Source: Citreicoccus inhibens (GTDB taxonomy: Bacteria > Myxococcota > Myxococcia > Myxococcales > Myxococcaceae). Taken from it: a stretch of 64,000 nucleotides of DNA. Positions within the stretch are counted from its first letter, which is position 1, and the number at the start of each line of letters is the position of its first letter. Under the pieces are notes generated by a model, which did no database searches, had not been told where the DNA came from, and saw only the letters and a program-made list of their open reading frames with translations. This document shows positions 51,032 through 60,186 of this stretch, piece after piece. The position numbers and the translations under genes were made by a program. The DNA is taken from NCBI RefSeq assembly GCF_019039035.1, contig NZ_JAHNZT010000031.1:1-64000 (forward strand), in the 5' to 3' direction.

Positions 51032-53209
51032 CTACTTCGGCGCGGGCGCCGCCAGCTTCTTCGACGCGTTGGGCAGGTACGTCATGCCCAACTCGTTGAA
51101 GAGGAAGGAGTAGACGTCCACCTGCTGCTCGACGCGGGCGGACAGCGGCGTTCCGGCACCGTGGCCCGTCTCCGCGTTGGCGCGCAGGAGGATGGGGTAC
51201 CTGGCGCTGGTGGCCGCCTGCATCCGCGCCACCATCTTGCGCGAGTGGAACGGATCCACGCGCGGATCATTCGCGCCCGTGGTGAAGAGGATGGAGGGGT
51301 ACTTCGTTCCGTCCACGACGTGGTGATAGGGCGAGTATCCGTACAGGGCCTTGAACTGCTCGGGGTCCTTCACCGAGCCGTACTCCGTCACGTTGAACTG
51401 GCCGTTGGACGTCTGCTCGGAGCGCAGCATGTCGTAGAGGCCCACCTGGGCGACGACGACGCGGTACAGCTCCGGGTGCTGGGTGACAGCCGCGCCCATG
51501 AGCAGGCCGCCGTTGCTGCCGCCCTGGATGGCCAGCCGCTTGGGGGACGTGTACTTCTGGTCCACCATCAGCCTGGCGCAGGCATAGAAGTCATCGAAGA
51601 CGTTCTGCTTGTGGGTGAGGGAGCCGCCCGCGTGCCAGGCTTCACCGAACTCGGAGCCGCCGCGCAGGTTGGTCTGCACGAAGACGCCGCCCTGCTCCAG
51701 CCACAGGGCCACCAGCGGGCTGTAGCCCGGGGTGCTGGCGATGTTGAAGCCGCCGTAGCCCGTGATGAGCGTGGGGTTCTTGCCGTCGAGCTTCGTGCCC
51801 TTCTTGCGCAGGATGGTGAGGGGAACGGCCGTGCCGTCCTTGGACGTGGCGGTGGTGCGGACGACCTCCACGTCGCTGATGTCGATGGGCGCCGTTCTCG
51901 CCATGGCTGTCTTGGCCATCGCGCCGTCCTTGGCGGAGTAGCGGTACCACGCTGGCGGCGTCACGAAGCTGCTGACCGCGACGAGCACGTCATCACCGGA
52001 CTGGCGCACCACCGCGTTGACGCTCGACACGGCTGGCGTGGGCACCAGCCCGAGCGACTGGCCCTTCAGGTCCACCGCGCGCAGCTGCGACGGCCCGCCG
52101 AGCTGCTCCAGGAGGTACAGCCGGCTGGCGGTGGGGATGAAGCCCTGGAGGTTGGCCGCGCTCTCCGGCACGAGCACCGTGGCCTTGTCGAGCGTGGGCG
52201 TGGCCAAGGGCAGGCGCAGCACCTGTCCGCGCGGCGCGTCCTTGCGGCTGAGCAGGTACGCGGCGCCGTCATTGCCGAAGCCGACCCCCACCACCTTGTC
52301 CTCGTACTTCGACACCTGCGTCCACGTGCCGGCGGGGCCGCGCAGGTACAGCGCGAACTGGCCGCCGTCGCCATTGGCCGCGAGCGCGGAGGTGAACGTT
52401 CCATCCGGCGACACGTCCAGCTTGGTCATCGCGATGCGCGGGAAGTCCTTGCCGAGCGCGTACGCGTCCTGCTCGGTGGGCGTGCCCAGCTTGTGGAAGT
52501 ACACCTGCTGGAAGAAGTTGCGATCGGCCACCGGGCGCTCCTCGCCGCGCGGATAGCGCGTGTAGAAGAAGCCCGTGCCGTCCCCGTTCCACGCGAGGTC
52601 ACCACCCGCCGTGCCGCCATTGACGCGTGGCACCACCTCGTTGGCCACTGCCTGCCCGCTCGCCACGTCATAGACGCTGACGTCGCCGCTCTCGGTGCCA
52701 CCCTTCGACAGCGACACGGCGACCTTCTTGCCGTCCATCGTGGGGCGCACGAAGTCGATGGTGGTGTGCCCGGTGGGATCCACCACCGTGGGGTCCAGCA
52801 GCACGCGCTCCTTGGAGGTGTCATCGAGCGAGGGGAGCACGACGAGCACCGGCTGCTGCTTGGGCGGCTCGGACTTCAGCGCGAACAGCGTGCCGCCCGC
52901 CTCTTCCAGTCCGAAGTAGGCCGCGGACTTCCACTCGAGGAGCTCCGTGATGCGGCGGCGCAGCGGCTCGCGCCCGGGCAGCTTGTCCAGCACCGAGCGG
53001 GTGAACGCGTTCTGCCCGTCGTTCCACTGCTGCACCTTGGGGTCCGCTGACGGCTCCATCCAGCGATACGGGTCCGCCACGGTGGTGTCGTGGTACCTGT
53101 CCTGGACGGGCACTTTCTCCGCCACGGGAGGCTTGATGGGGGCCTTGCTCGCGGCGCTGGAGGCCAGCGGCAGCAGCAGGGCGGACAGGACAGCGGTCTT
53201 CACGGTCAC
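51032..53209 (-). CDS. Prolyl oligopeptidase (S9A) with signal peptide
   Basis: 725 residues from GTG 53209 (GAGGTG just upstream; a second GTG at 53203 is possible). An N-terminal signal peptide (MTVKTAVLSALLLPLASSAA) sends it to the periplasm. DRYHDTTVADPYRWME starts the S9A family part; a seven-bladed propeller (about 80-435) covers the C-terminal alpha/beta hydrolase, with nucleophile Ser565 in QGGSNGGLLMG, Asp in GANDPRVDP and His in AETGHGAG. It cuts short peptides after proline. Myxococcus prolyl endopeptidases are well known. Normal length. Confidence 0.94.
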   Translation of the reverse strand: MTVKTAVLSALLLPLASSAASKAPIKPPVAEKVPVQDRYHDTTVADPYRWMEPSADPKVQQWNDGQNAFTRSVLDKLPGREPLRRRITELLEWKSAAYFGLEEAGGTLFALKSEPPKQQPVLVVLPSLDDTSKERVLLDPTVVDPTGHTTIDFVRPTMDGKKVAVSLSKGGTESGDVSVYDVASGQAVANEVVPRVNGGTAGGDLAWNGDGTGFFYTRYPRGEERPVADRNFFQQVYFHKLGTPTEQDAYALGKDFPRIAMTKLDVSPDGTFTSALAANGDGGQFALYLRGPAGTWTQVSKYEDKVVGVGFGNDGAAYLLSRKDAPRGQVLRLPLATPTLDKATVLVPESAANLQGFIPTASRLYLLEQLGGPSQLRAVDLKGQSLGLVPTPAVSSVNAVVRQSGDDVLVAVSSFVTPPAWYRYSAKDGAMAKTAMARTAPIDISDVEVVRTTATSKDGTAVPLTILRKKGTKLDGKNPTLITGYGGFNIASTPGYSPLVALWLEQGGVFVQTNLRGGSEFGEAWHAGGSLTHKQNVFDDFYACARLMVDQKYTSPKRLAIQGGSNGGLLMGAAVTQHPELYRVVVAQVGLYDMLRSEQTSNGQFNVTEYGSVKDPEQFKALYGYSPYHHVVDGTKYPSILFTTGANDPRVDPFHSRKMVARMQAATSARYPILLRANAETGHGAGTPLSARVEQQVDVYSFLFNELGMTYLPNASKKLAAPAPK

Positions 53210-53335
53210 GGGACACCTCGGTGAGGAGGGCGGGGGGGAATGGATGGCGAAGCCTGCCATCCCCCGGCGCCCTTGCGTACCCGCAATGCGTTGAGGAATG
53301 CCTGAGCTGTCCGGGTGTTGGGCGCGCGCTCGCGC

Positions 53336-54832
53336 TCAGCGCAACGGCAGCTCGACCAGCGCGGCGGAGAAGCGATCGAACGCCTCCGTCGCGGGCAGCG
53401 CGGTGCCCTCGTCCATGTTGCCGAGCATCAGCGCGAACACGACGCGGGGATGTTCGGGGTCCGCCGGCCGCTCGGCCACGCCCACGAAGCACTTCTGTCC
53501 GGACAGCGTGCCCGTCTTCGCGCGAATGCGGCCGGCCGTGCGAGCGGTGGTGGGGCGGCCCGCCAGGGTCCCATCCACGCCGGACACCGGGAGGCTGTCG
53601 AGGAAGGCGTTCGCGTACGGCTCGTTCAGGCTGGTGAGCACCACGCGCGCGAGTCCCCGCGCGGTCGCGAGGTTGTAGCGGGACAGGCCGCTGCCATCCA
53701 CGGGGCGCAGGTCTCTTGCGGCGATGCCCCGTCGCGTCAGCTCCTGCATCAGCGCCGTGCGCAGAGGGCCATAGCCCTCCTGTCCCGTGCGCTCGCGCGT
53801 GAAGCGCATGCCCAGCCGCTCCGCGTAGAGGTTGAGCGACTCCTTGTTGGTCACCCGCACCAGGTCCGCCAGGGGCGGGCTCTCCAGCTCGACGAGCGGC
53901 ACGGGGACGGGCGGAATGGGGCCCGTGGGCGCTTCCAGCGTGAGGGGCAGCCGCGCGACGCCGAGCCTGGTCAACGAGGCATCGACGCACGCGGCGAACA
54001 GCGCCTGTGGCTCATCCACCGCCAGCCGCACCGTCGCGGCGCGCGGGCACGGTCCTCCCGCCGGTGAGCGCCAGATGCAGTGCACGCCCGGGCCGCCCCG
54101 CTGTCGCGTGCACGCGAGGCTGGCGCGGTCCGCGTTCGCGTCCACGTTCACCCGGGTGGGGAAGGTGGCGAAGGCGGGCGTGAGCTGCGCGCTGGGCGCG
54201 TCCGTGCAGGTGGCGCCCGGCGCCCGCGCGAGCGCGAGGTCCACCACGTTCTCGCGAAACACAAAGGCCGTGGGCGCGGCGCTGTAGGCATACGCGGCAT
54301 CATCCCAGGCCCAGCCCGGCCCCAGGGGCAGCTCGCCGTCGTCCGTGCCTCGCACGCGCACGGCGCCGCGCCACTGCTGGATGCCCCGGTCGCGCATGGC
54401 TTGCGCGATGCGGTCGCACGCGGCCGCGGTCTCCGGGAAGCGCCACGAGCCCAGCGAGGGATCGCCCGAGGCCTGCGCCACCACGTCGCCGAGGAAGAGG
54501 CCTCCCAGCTGCGTGCCCTCCAGCGTCACCGGGGTGCGGAAGCGGAAGTCCGAGCCCAGCGCGGACAGGGCCGCCGAGGTGGAGACCACCTTCATCGTGG
54601 AGGCGGGCAACAGCCGGACCTGCTCCCGGTGCGTGTACAGGGGCTGACCGGTGCGCGCGTCCACCACATACGCGGACGCGATGGCGCCCTCGTCCTCCAA
54701 GGTGGTGAACACGGCGTCGGCCACCGCGGGCAGCGTCGCGTGGTCGGGCTGGTCCGGCTTGCGCTCGTGGACACACCCCGGAGAGGAGAGGACGGCAGTC
54801 AACAAGGAAGCGACGAAGAGGGCGCGGCGCAT
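53336..54832 (-). CDS. dacB: D-alanyl-D-alanine carboxypeptidase/endopeptidase (PBP4, S13)
   Basis: 498 residues from ATG 54832; the open frame continues further upstream on this strand but overlaps rdgC and is not family sequence. Signal peptide with possible lipid Cys20 (VLSSPGC). The serine site SxxK is Ser78-Thr-Met-Lys81 (LLPASTMKVVS), the second motif is SLN in TNKESLNLYAERLG and the third is KTG in RAKTGTLSG. It trims or cleaves peptidoglycan cross-links in the periplasm. It is divergent from rdgC. Confidence 0.93.
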   Translation of the reverse strand: MRRALFVASLLTAVLSSPGCVHERKPDQPDHATLPAVADAVFTTLEDEGAIASAYVVDARTGQPLYTHREQVRLLPASTMKVVSTSAALSALGSDFRFRTPVTLEGTQLGGLFLGDVVAQASGDPSLGSWRFPETAAACDRIAQAMRDRGIQQWRGAVRVRGTDDGELPLGPGWAWDDAAYAYSAAPTAFVFRENVVDLALARAPGATCTDAPSAQLTPAFATFPTRVNVDANADRASLACTRQRGGPGVHCIWRSPAGGPCPRAATVRLAVDEPQALFAACVDASLTRLGVARLPLTLEAPTGPIPPVPVPLVELESPPLADLVRVTNKESLNLYAERLGMRFTRERTGQEGYGPLRTALMQELTRRGIAARDLRPVDGSGLSRYNLATARGLARVVLTSLNEPYANAFLDSLPVSGVDGTLAGRPTTARTAGRIRAKTGTLSGQKCFVGVAERPADPEHPRVVFALMLGNMDEGTALPATEAFDRFSAALVELPLR

Positions 54833-54955
54833 GGAGGGCCGACACGCTAATGCCCCGTGGGCACGGCTGCCACGCTCCCGCGAGCCAGGGCTCGGCCTGT
54901 CGACACCACGAGTGCCTTGACGCCGTGGCGTAGGACCACCATCCTGCCGCGCCCC

Positions 54956-55612
54956 ATGCCTGTCCTTCGTGGTGCTGTCACCTTCTCGCGCTTCCGGGCG
55001 GAGCCGTCCAAAGATGCCTCGGCTGAAGCCAAGCGCTGGCTGTCCAAGGGCCTGAAGTCCCATGCCTTCGAGGCCATCGATCGCCGCTCCGAAGACGAGC
55101 GCGCGGCGGGCTTCGTCGAGCTGGAGAACACCGAGGCCTCCGACTTCTCCGTCTCCAATCTCTTCCATGGCGAGTACGCGCTGTTCGCGTTCCGCATCGA
55201 CACGCTCAAGGTCCCGGCCTCGCTGATGAAGGCGGAGCTGGACAAGTGGACCGCGGCGTTCACGAAAGAGAACGACCGTCCCCCAGCGCGCGCGGAGAAG
55301 AACCGCCAGCGCGCCGAGCTGAAGCAGCTCCTGCGCCAGCGCGCCGTGCCTCGCACCTCCGTGCTGGACGTGAGCTGGAACCTGAAGACCCAGCAGCTTC
55401 AAATCTGGGCCGCGTCGCGCAAGACGGTGGAGGAGATCCTCGTCGCGCTGGAGAACGCGTTGCCGGTGAAGCTGACCAGCCTGACGCCGGCGGAGCTGGC
55501 GCTCAAGGCGGGCATCGACGAGAAGTCCCTGGGGCCCACCCCGGAGCTGCTGGGCGTGGACTTGCCCGCCCTGACGGCGGCGGTGGAGGAGGTGGCGCAT
55601 GGCGCGGCGTGA
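54956..55612 (+). CDS. rdgC: RdgC-family recombination-associated protein
   Basis: 218 residues from ATG 54956 (MPVLRGAVTFSRFRAEPSKD), shorter than the about 300 of E. coli. RdgC binds double-stranded DNA as a ring and limits RecA. Family features seen: VTFSRFR at the N-terminus, ERAAGFVELENTEASDFSVS NLFHGEYALFAFRIDT (two consecutive parts) and WNLKTQQLQIWAASRKTVEE. Its last 14 nt overlap the next gene, so the two are co-translated. Confidence 0.82.
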   Translation: MPVLRGAVTFSRFRAEPSKDASAEAKRWLSKGLKSHAFEAIDRRSEDERAAGFVELENTEASDFSVSNLFHGEYALFAFRIDTLKVPASLMKAELDKWTAAFTKENDRPPARAEKNRQRAELKQLLRQRAVPRTSVLDVSWNLKTQQLQIWAASRKTVEEILVALENALPVKLTSLTPAELALKAGIDEKSLGPTPELLGVDLPALTAAVEEVAHGAA

Positions 55613-56288
55613 GCAGGCTCGGGAAGAGGCGGCGTTCAACCGCGGTGATGTCGGCGTGGACGGCGCGGCCACCGAGGAGGAGAAGGACGAAGCCGAAGTC
55701 GAGAAGGGCAAAGCCCGCGAGCAACTCCTGCGCGGCCGGGCCTACCTGGGCCGGGAGTTCCTCACGTGGCTCCTGTGGCGCTCGGAGACGGGCGACGCGC
55801 TGGTGGAGCACGACGGCACGGGCGTGGTCGTCCTGTTCCTGGGCAAGGTGGTGCTGCGCGGCGTGGCGGGCGACGTCACCGAGCTGAGCGCGCGCGGCAC
55901 GCTGGCGCCGTACTCGGAGCAGGTGCGCCACTCGCTGGACCGCGGGCTGCTCATCGCGCAGGGCCGCCTGCGCCTGGCTCACGGCGAGCGCGAGTACGAG
56001 GTGACGCTGGACGCCGAGTTCCTCGACATCCGCGCCGCGAAGCTGCCCGCGCTGATGACCGAGGAGGAGGACGATCAGCTGTCCGAGCGCCTCGACCTGA
56101 GCGAGCAGCTCTCCGCCATCGTGGACGCACTGGTCCAGTCCTTCCTGGTGGTGCGCGCGGGCAAGACGTGGAGCAAGCAGGTGGTGCCCGCGATGAAGGA
56201 GTGGATGCGCGGCGAGGAGAAGGGCGCGGACGCGCTCGCCAAGGCTTCGCGTGCGCGCGGGCGAGACGCGCGCTCCGCTCGCGGCTGA
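55599..56288 (+). CDS. Unknown partner of RdgC
   Basis: 229 residues, starting inside the end of rdgC. Acidic N-terminal helix (about 15-45), then a domain beginning RGRAYLGREFLTWLLWRSET, which repeats the sort of sequence found in RdgC-associated proteins, beta strands (GTGVVVLFLGKVVLRG) and a C-terminal helical region with basic tail. No known catalytic motif. The overlap strongly suggests a complex with RdgC or a shared role in DNA recombination control. Confidence 0.75.
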   Translation: MARREQAREEAAFNRGDVGVDGAATEEEKDEAEVEKGKAREQLLRGRAYLGREFLTWLLWRSETGDALVEHDGTGVVVLFLGKVVLRGVAGDVTELSARGTLAPYSEQVRHSLDRGLLIAQGRLRLAHGEREYEVTLDAEFLDIRAAKLPALMTEEEDDQLSERLDLSEQLSAIVDALVQSFLVVRAGKTWSKQVVPAMKEWMRGEEKGADALAKASRARGRDARSARG

Positions 56289-56360
56289 GTCCGGCAGCTC
56301 GGGAGGCATTCTGGCGCATGCGGGCGGACGGGCGTCCCGGACCGGGTTACGCTCGGCCCC

Positions 56361-59081
56361 ATGCGCTGGCACCTCCCTCTTCTCTTGTCCGTCGTATCGA
56401 TTGGCTGTGCCCACGCGCCGGAGCCAGCGGCACCGACTCCCGCGCCTGTCACCGCCGCAGTGCAATGGCCCGAGCCCCACCCGCCCGACCTGCGGCTGGC
56501 CGACTCGGTCCGCCCGCTGCACTATGAGCTGGACCTGAAGCTCATCCCGTCCGACCCGACCTACTCGGGCAGCGTGACGGTGGACCTGGAGGTCCGCGAG
56601 CCGGTGCGCCAGTTCTGGCTGCACGCGCAGGACCTGAGCATCGGGCAGGCCCAGGTGCAGGTGGGCGAGCGCACCCTCGAGGCGAAGACCGTCACGCAGA
56701 CGGAGGGCCGCCTGGGCGTGCTCCTGCCCGAGGAGCTTCCCGCGGGCCACGCGCGCCTGACGCTGACGTTCTCCGGCCACGTGGACCGTGAGCGCAGCCA
56801 GGGCCTCTACGCGGTGGAGGAGGGCGGCGAGTCGTACCTGTACACGTTCTTCGAGCCCATCGACGCGCGGCGCGCCTTCCCGTGTTTCGACGAGCCGACC
56901 TTCAAGGTGCCCTGGCGACTGCGCTTCACGGTGAAGCAGGGCCACGTGGCGTTGGCCAACCACCCGGTCGTCTCGCGCGAGCCGCTGGCGGACGGGCTGG
57001 AGCGCGTCACCTTCGCGGAGAGCCGGCCCATGCCGAGCTACCTGGTGGCCTTCATGGTGGGCCCCTTCGACGTGGTGGAGGCGGGCACGGTGGGACGCCA
57101 GCCCGTGCCGCTGCGCTTCATCGTCCCCAAGGGCCGAGGCCCGGAGACGCGCTACGCGGCCAGCGTCACGCCGCGCATCGTGAAGACGCTGGAGGACTTC
57201 TTCGATCAGCCGTACCCCTACGAGAAGCTCGATGTGGCCGTGGTGCCTCGCTACTGGGGCACCATGGAGCACCCGGGCATCGTCGCGCTCGGGCAGCCGA
57301 TTACGCTCATCCGCCCGGACGAGGAGACGCTGCGCCGGCGCAAGTTCTACGTGAACATCGCGGGCCATGAGCTGGGCCATTACTGGTTCGGCGACATCGT
57401 CACGTGCAAGTGGTGGGACGACATCTGGCTCAACGAGTCGTTCACCTCGTGGTTGGACCGCCACACGATGGATGGGGTGGAGCCGAAGTGGAACTCCTCG
57501 CAGGAGCGGACGCTGGGCTCCTTGTCGTTCGCGTTGGAGTCGGACGCGCTGGACGCGGTGCCCACCGTGCGCAAGTCGGTGAACTCCACCGGTGACATCA
57601 TCGGCTCGTTCGACAACGGCACCACGTATGCCAAGGGCTCGGCCATCATCGGCATGTTCGAGGCGTGGTTGGGCCCGGACCGCATGCGCGACGTGCTGCG
57701 CGCGTACACCCGCAAGCACGCGTGGGGCGTGGTGGAGGCCGGAGACTTCCTCGCTTCGCTGTCCGAGGCCGCGGGGCCCGAGGCCGCGCTCGCGTGGAGA
57801 GGCTTCGTCGAGCAGCCCGGCGCGCCGCGCATCGCCGCGGAGCTGGAGTGCAAGGCGGGCGCGCCCGCGAAGCTGAAGCTGTCTCAGGAGCGCTACCTGC
57901 CGGCGGGCTCGTCGGCGGATCGCTCGCGCACCTGGGACGTGCCGGTGTGCGTGCGCGCCGGAACCGGGGCCAAGGCCACGCGCACCTGCAAGCTGCTGAC
58001 CGCGGCCACCGGCGAGATGGAGCTGCCCGGCAAGGGCTGCCCCAAGTGGGTGCTGCTCAACGCGGGCGGCACGGGCTACTACCGCTCCGGCTACACGCGT
58101 GAGCAACTGGCTCGGCTGCTCGCGGTGCCGAGCGGCACGTTCTCCGTGACGGAGCAGGGCGCGCTGATGGCGGACCTGGACGCCGCGGTGGGGCGGGGCG
58201 ACATCCCGCTGGGCGAGGCCTTGAAGGCGGTGCCCGCGACGGCCCTCAACCCCAGCCGGCTCGTGCGCGAGCGCGGCGCGGAGTTGCTGGATCGCGTGCG
58301 CATGGATCACCTCACGCCCGCGGAGCGCACGAGCTACCAGGGGTGGGTGCGGTCGCTCTACGGCCCGCAGGCCCGGGCGCTGGGCTGGGTGCCCAAGGCC
58401 CAAGAGGAAGACGAGACGCGCGAGGCGCGCACGTCGCTCTTGTGGCAGGCGGCGAACCTGGGCGATGACCCGGCGCTCAACCAGGAGGCGATGCGGCTCG
58501 CGAAGGCGTGGCTGGCGCGCCATGACTCGGTGGATCCGGACATCGTGCAGTCCGCCCTGATGACGGCGGCGCGGCACGGAGACGCGGCGTTCTTCGACGC
58601 GCTGCTCGCCGAGGCGAAGCGGGAGACGGACCGCAACGCGCGGCTGCGCCTGCTCGGCGCGCTGGGGCGCTTCCGCGAGCCCGCGCTGTCACATCGGGCG
58701 CTGGAGCTGCTGCTGTCGTCGGACTTCGACGCGCGCGATACGCACATCATCCTGGTGAGCCACCTCCAGGACACGGAGATGATGCAGGAGGCCTGGACGT
58801 ACCTGCGCGACCACTACGACGCCATCATGGGGCCCAAGCGCTCGGATGACGCGGGCGGGGTGCTCAAGCTGCTCGGCAACCTGTGCGATGACGCCACCCG
58901 CTCGGAGGTCGAGGCCTTCCTCACCCCGCGCGTCGCCAAGGTGGAGGGGGGCGCCCGCGAGCTGTCGCGAGCCCTGGAGTCCATCCACCTGTGCATCGAG
59001 TCCCAGCACGTCCATCAGCAGAGCGTGCGAGACTTCCTGCGCGCACCCGCGGCGATGCCGTCCGCGGCGAAGCGGCGCTGA
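56361..59081 (+). CDS. M1-family zinc aminopeptidase (lipoprotein-like)
   Basis: 906 residues. A signal peptide ends VVSIGC (Cys16), suggesting an envelope lipoprotein. N-terminal beta-sandwich (LHYELDLKLIPSDPTYSGSV), then the zinc site HELGH (336-340) with the third ligand Glu359 in WLNESF, correctly 18 residues later. The exopeptidase motif GAMEN is GTMEH here. An ERAP1-C-like helical domain fills the C-terminal half (about 520-890). It removes N-terminal residues from peptides. Between the RdgC pair and the phosphate operon. TACGCT ends 7 nt before the ATG, a possible near-leaderless start. Confidence 0.93.
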   Translation: MRWHLPLLLSVVSIGCAHAPEPAAPTPAPVTAAVQWPEPHPPDLRLADSVRPLHYELDLKLIPSDPTYSGSVTVDLEVREPVRQFWLHAQDLSIGQAQVQVGERTLEAKTVTQTEGRLGVLLPEELPAGHARLTLTFSGHVDRERSQGLYAVEEGGESYLYTFFEPIDARRAFPCFDEPTFKVPWRLRFTVKQGHVALANHPVVSREPLADGLERVTFAESRPMPSYLVAFMVGPFDVVEAGTVGRQPVPLRFIVPKGRGPETRYAASVTPRIVKTLEDFFDQPYPYEKLDVAVVPRYWGTMEHPGIVALGQPITLIRPDEETLRRRKFYVNIAGHELGHYWFGDIVTCKWWDDIWLNESFTSWLDRHTMDGVEPKWNSSQERTLGSLSFALESDALDAVPTVRKSVNSTGDIIGSFDNGTTYAKGSAIIGMFEAWLGPDRMRDVLRAYTRKHAWGVVEAGDFLASLSEAAGPEAALAWRGFVEQPGAPRIAAELECKAGAPAKLKLSQERYLPAGSSADRSRTWDVPVCVRAGTGAKATRTCKLLTAATGEMELPGKGCPKWVLLNAGGTGYYRSGYTREQLARLLAVPSGTFSVTEQGALMADLDAAVGRGDIPLGEALKAVPATALNPSRLVRERGAELLDRVRMDHLTPAERTSYQGWVRSLYGPQARALGWVPKAQEEDETREARTSLLWQAANLGDDPALNQEAMRLAKAWLARHDSVDPDIVQSALMTAARHGDAAFFDALLAEAKRETDRNARLRLLGALGRFREPALSHRALELLLSSDFDARDTHIILVSHLQDTEMMQEAWTYLRDHYDAIMGPKRSDDAGGVLKLLGNLCDDATRSEVEAFLTPRVAKVEGGARELSRALESIHLCIESQHVHQQSVRDFLRAPAAMPSAAKRR

Positions 59082-59090
59082 AGAACACGC

Positions 59091-59124
59091 GGGCGGCCGG
59101 CTCCATCGCTGGAGCGGGCCGCCC
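59091..59124. terminator. Bidirectional terminator between aminopeptidase and PiT genes
   Basis: A 14-bp stem with one mismatch (59091-59104 with 59111-59124), 6-nt loop, between convergent genes. Strong GC hairpin without a clear U-run. Confidence 0.7.
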
Positions 59125-59159
59125 GGTGGGGACGACGGGGATGCGGTGGAGGGCGCGCT

Positions 59160-60185
59160 TCAGCCCAACAGCCGCATCACGCCCCACGTCAGCCCATAGA
59201 CGCAGACCGCGGTGAGCGCGGCGGCGGGGATGGTGAAGACCCAGGCCCAGATGATGCGGCCGGCGACGCCCCACTTCACGGCGCGCCAGCCCTTGGTGGA
59301 GCCCACGCCGACGATGGCGCCGGTGATGGTGTGGGTGGTGGAGACGGGGATGCCCAGCTCCGCGAGGGCGATGATGGTGACGCCGCCGCCCGTCTCCGCG
59401 CAGAAGCCGCCAATGGGCGCCAGCTTGGTGAGGCTGTGCCCCATGGTGCGCACGATCCGCCAGCCTCCGAAGAACGTGCCCATCGCGATGGCCGCGTGGC
59501 AGGAGATGATCATCCACCAGTCGATGTGGAACGGCCGGTCCTTCCAGATGGTGCCGAACAGCACCACGGCGATGATGCCCATGACCTTCTGCGCGTCATT
59601 GGTGCCGTGGCTGTAGGAGAAGATGCCCGACGAGACGAGCTGCAGGCGCCGGAACCACGAGTCCACCTTCAGGGGCGTCTGCTTGTGCACCACCCAGGTG
59701 CTGAGGAGCATCATCGTCGTGCCGAGAATCATGCCGATGAGCGGCGACAGCACGATGAAGGCGGCGATCTTCGCGATGCCCGCGCCCACCAGTCCCTTCA
59801 GCCCGAGCACCGGCAGCGTGGCGCCAATCATCCCGCCCGCCAGCGCGTGAGACGACGACGAGGGCAGGCCCCACCACCACGTCAGCAGGTTCCAGGTGAT
59901 GGCGCCCATCAACGCCGAGAAGATGACCATCAAGACGGCCGAGGGGCCCTGGGCTCGGAGCATCTCGAAGTTGATGATGCCCTTGCCCATGGTGTTGGCC
60001 ACATGGACGCCCCCGCTGAACGCGGCGATGAAGTTGAAGAAGGCCGCCCAGGCGACGGCCAGGTTGGGGGACAGGACGCGCGTGGACACCACGGTGGCGA
60101 TGGAGTTCGCCGCGTCGTGGAATCCATTGATGAAATCGAAGATGAGCGCGACCGCGACGATGGTGATGACAGCGGCGAGCAGCAT
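59160..60185 (-). CDS. pit: PiT-family inorganic phosphate transporter
   Basis: 341 residues from ATG 60185, about ten membrane helices. The duplicated PiT signatures are clear: FDFINGFHDAANSIATVVST (N-terminal repeat) and FSYSHGTNDAQKVMGIIAVV (C-terminal repeat), plus LPSSSSHALAGGMIGA and PVSTTHTITGAIVGVG. Couples phosphate uptake to Na+ or H+. It begins 1 nt after the DUF47 stop, so the two are an operon. A longer upstream frame overlaps DUF47 in another phase and is not family sequence. Confidence 0.95.
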   Translation of the reverse strand: MLLAAVITIVAVALIFDFINGFHDAANSIATVVSTRVLSPNLAVAWAAFFNFIAAFSGGVHVANTMGKGIINFEMLRAQGPSAVLMVIFSALMGAITWNLLTWWWGLPSSSSHALAGGMIGATLPVLGLKGLVGAGIAKIAAFIVLSPLIGMILGTTMMLLSTWVVHKQTPLKVDSWFRRLQLVSSGIFSYSHGTNDAQKVMGIIAVVLFGTIWKDRPFHIDWWMIISCHAAIAMGTFFGGWRIVRTMGHSLTKLAPIGGFCAETGGGVTIIALAELGIPVSTTHTITGAIVGVGSTKGWRAVKWGVAGRIIWAWVFTIPAAALTAVCVYGLTWGVMRLLG

Positions 60186-60186
60186 C

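Noticed and set aside
54833..54955. TTGACG near 54917 as an rdgC promoter
   Set aside because: No acceptable -10 hexamer at 16-18 nt; the nearby TAGGAC is only 8 nt away.
53336..55711. A 791-residue version of the PBP4 gene
   Set aside because: The extra N-terminal part lies antisense to rdgC and its partner; the signal peptide at ATG 54832 marks the true start.
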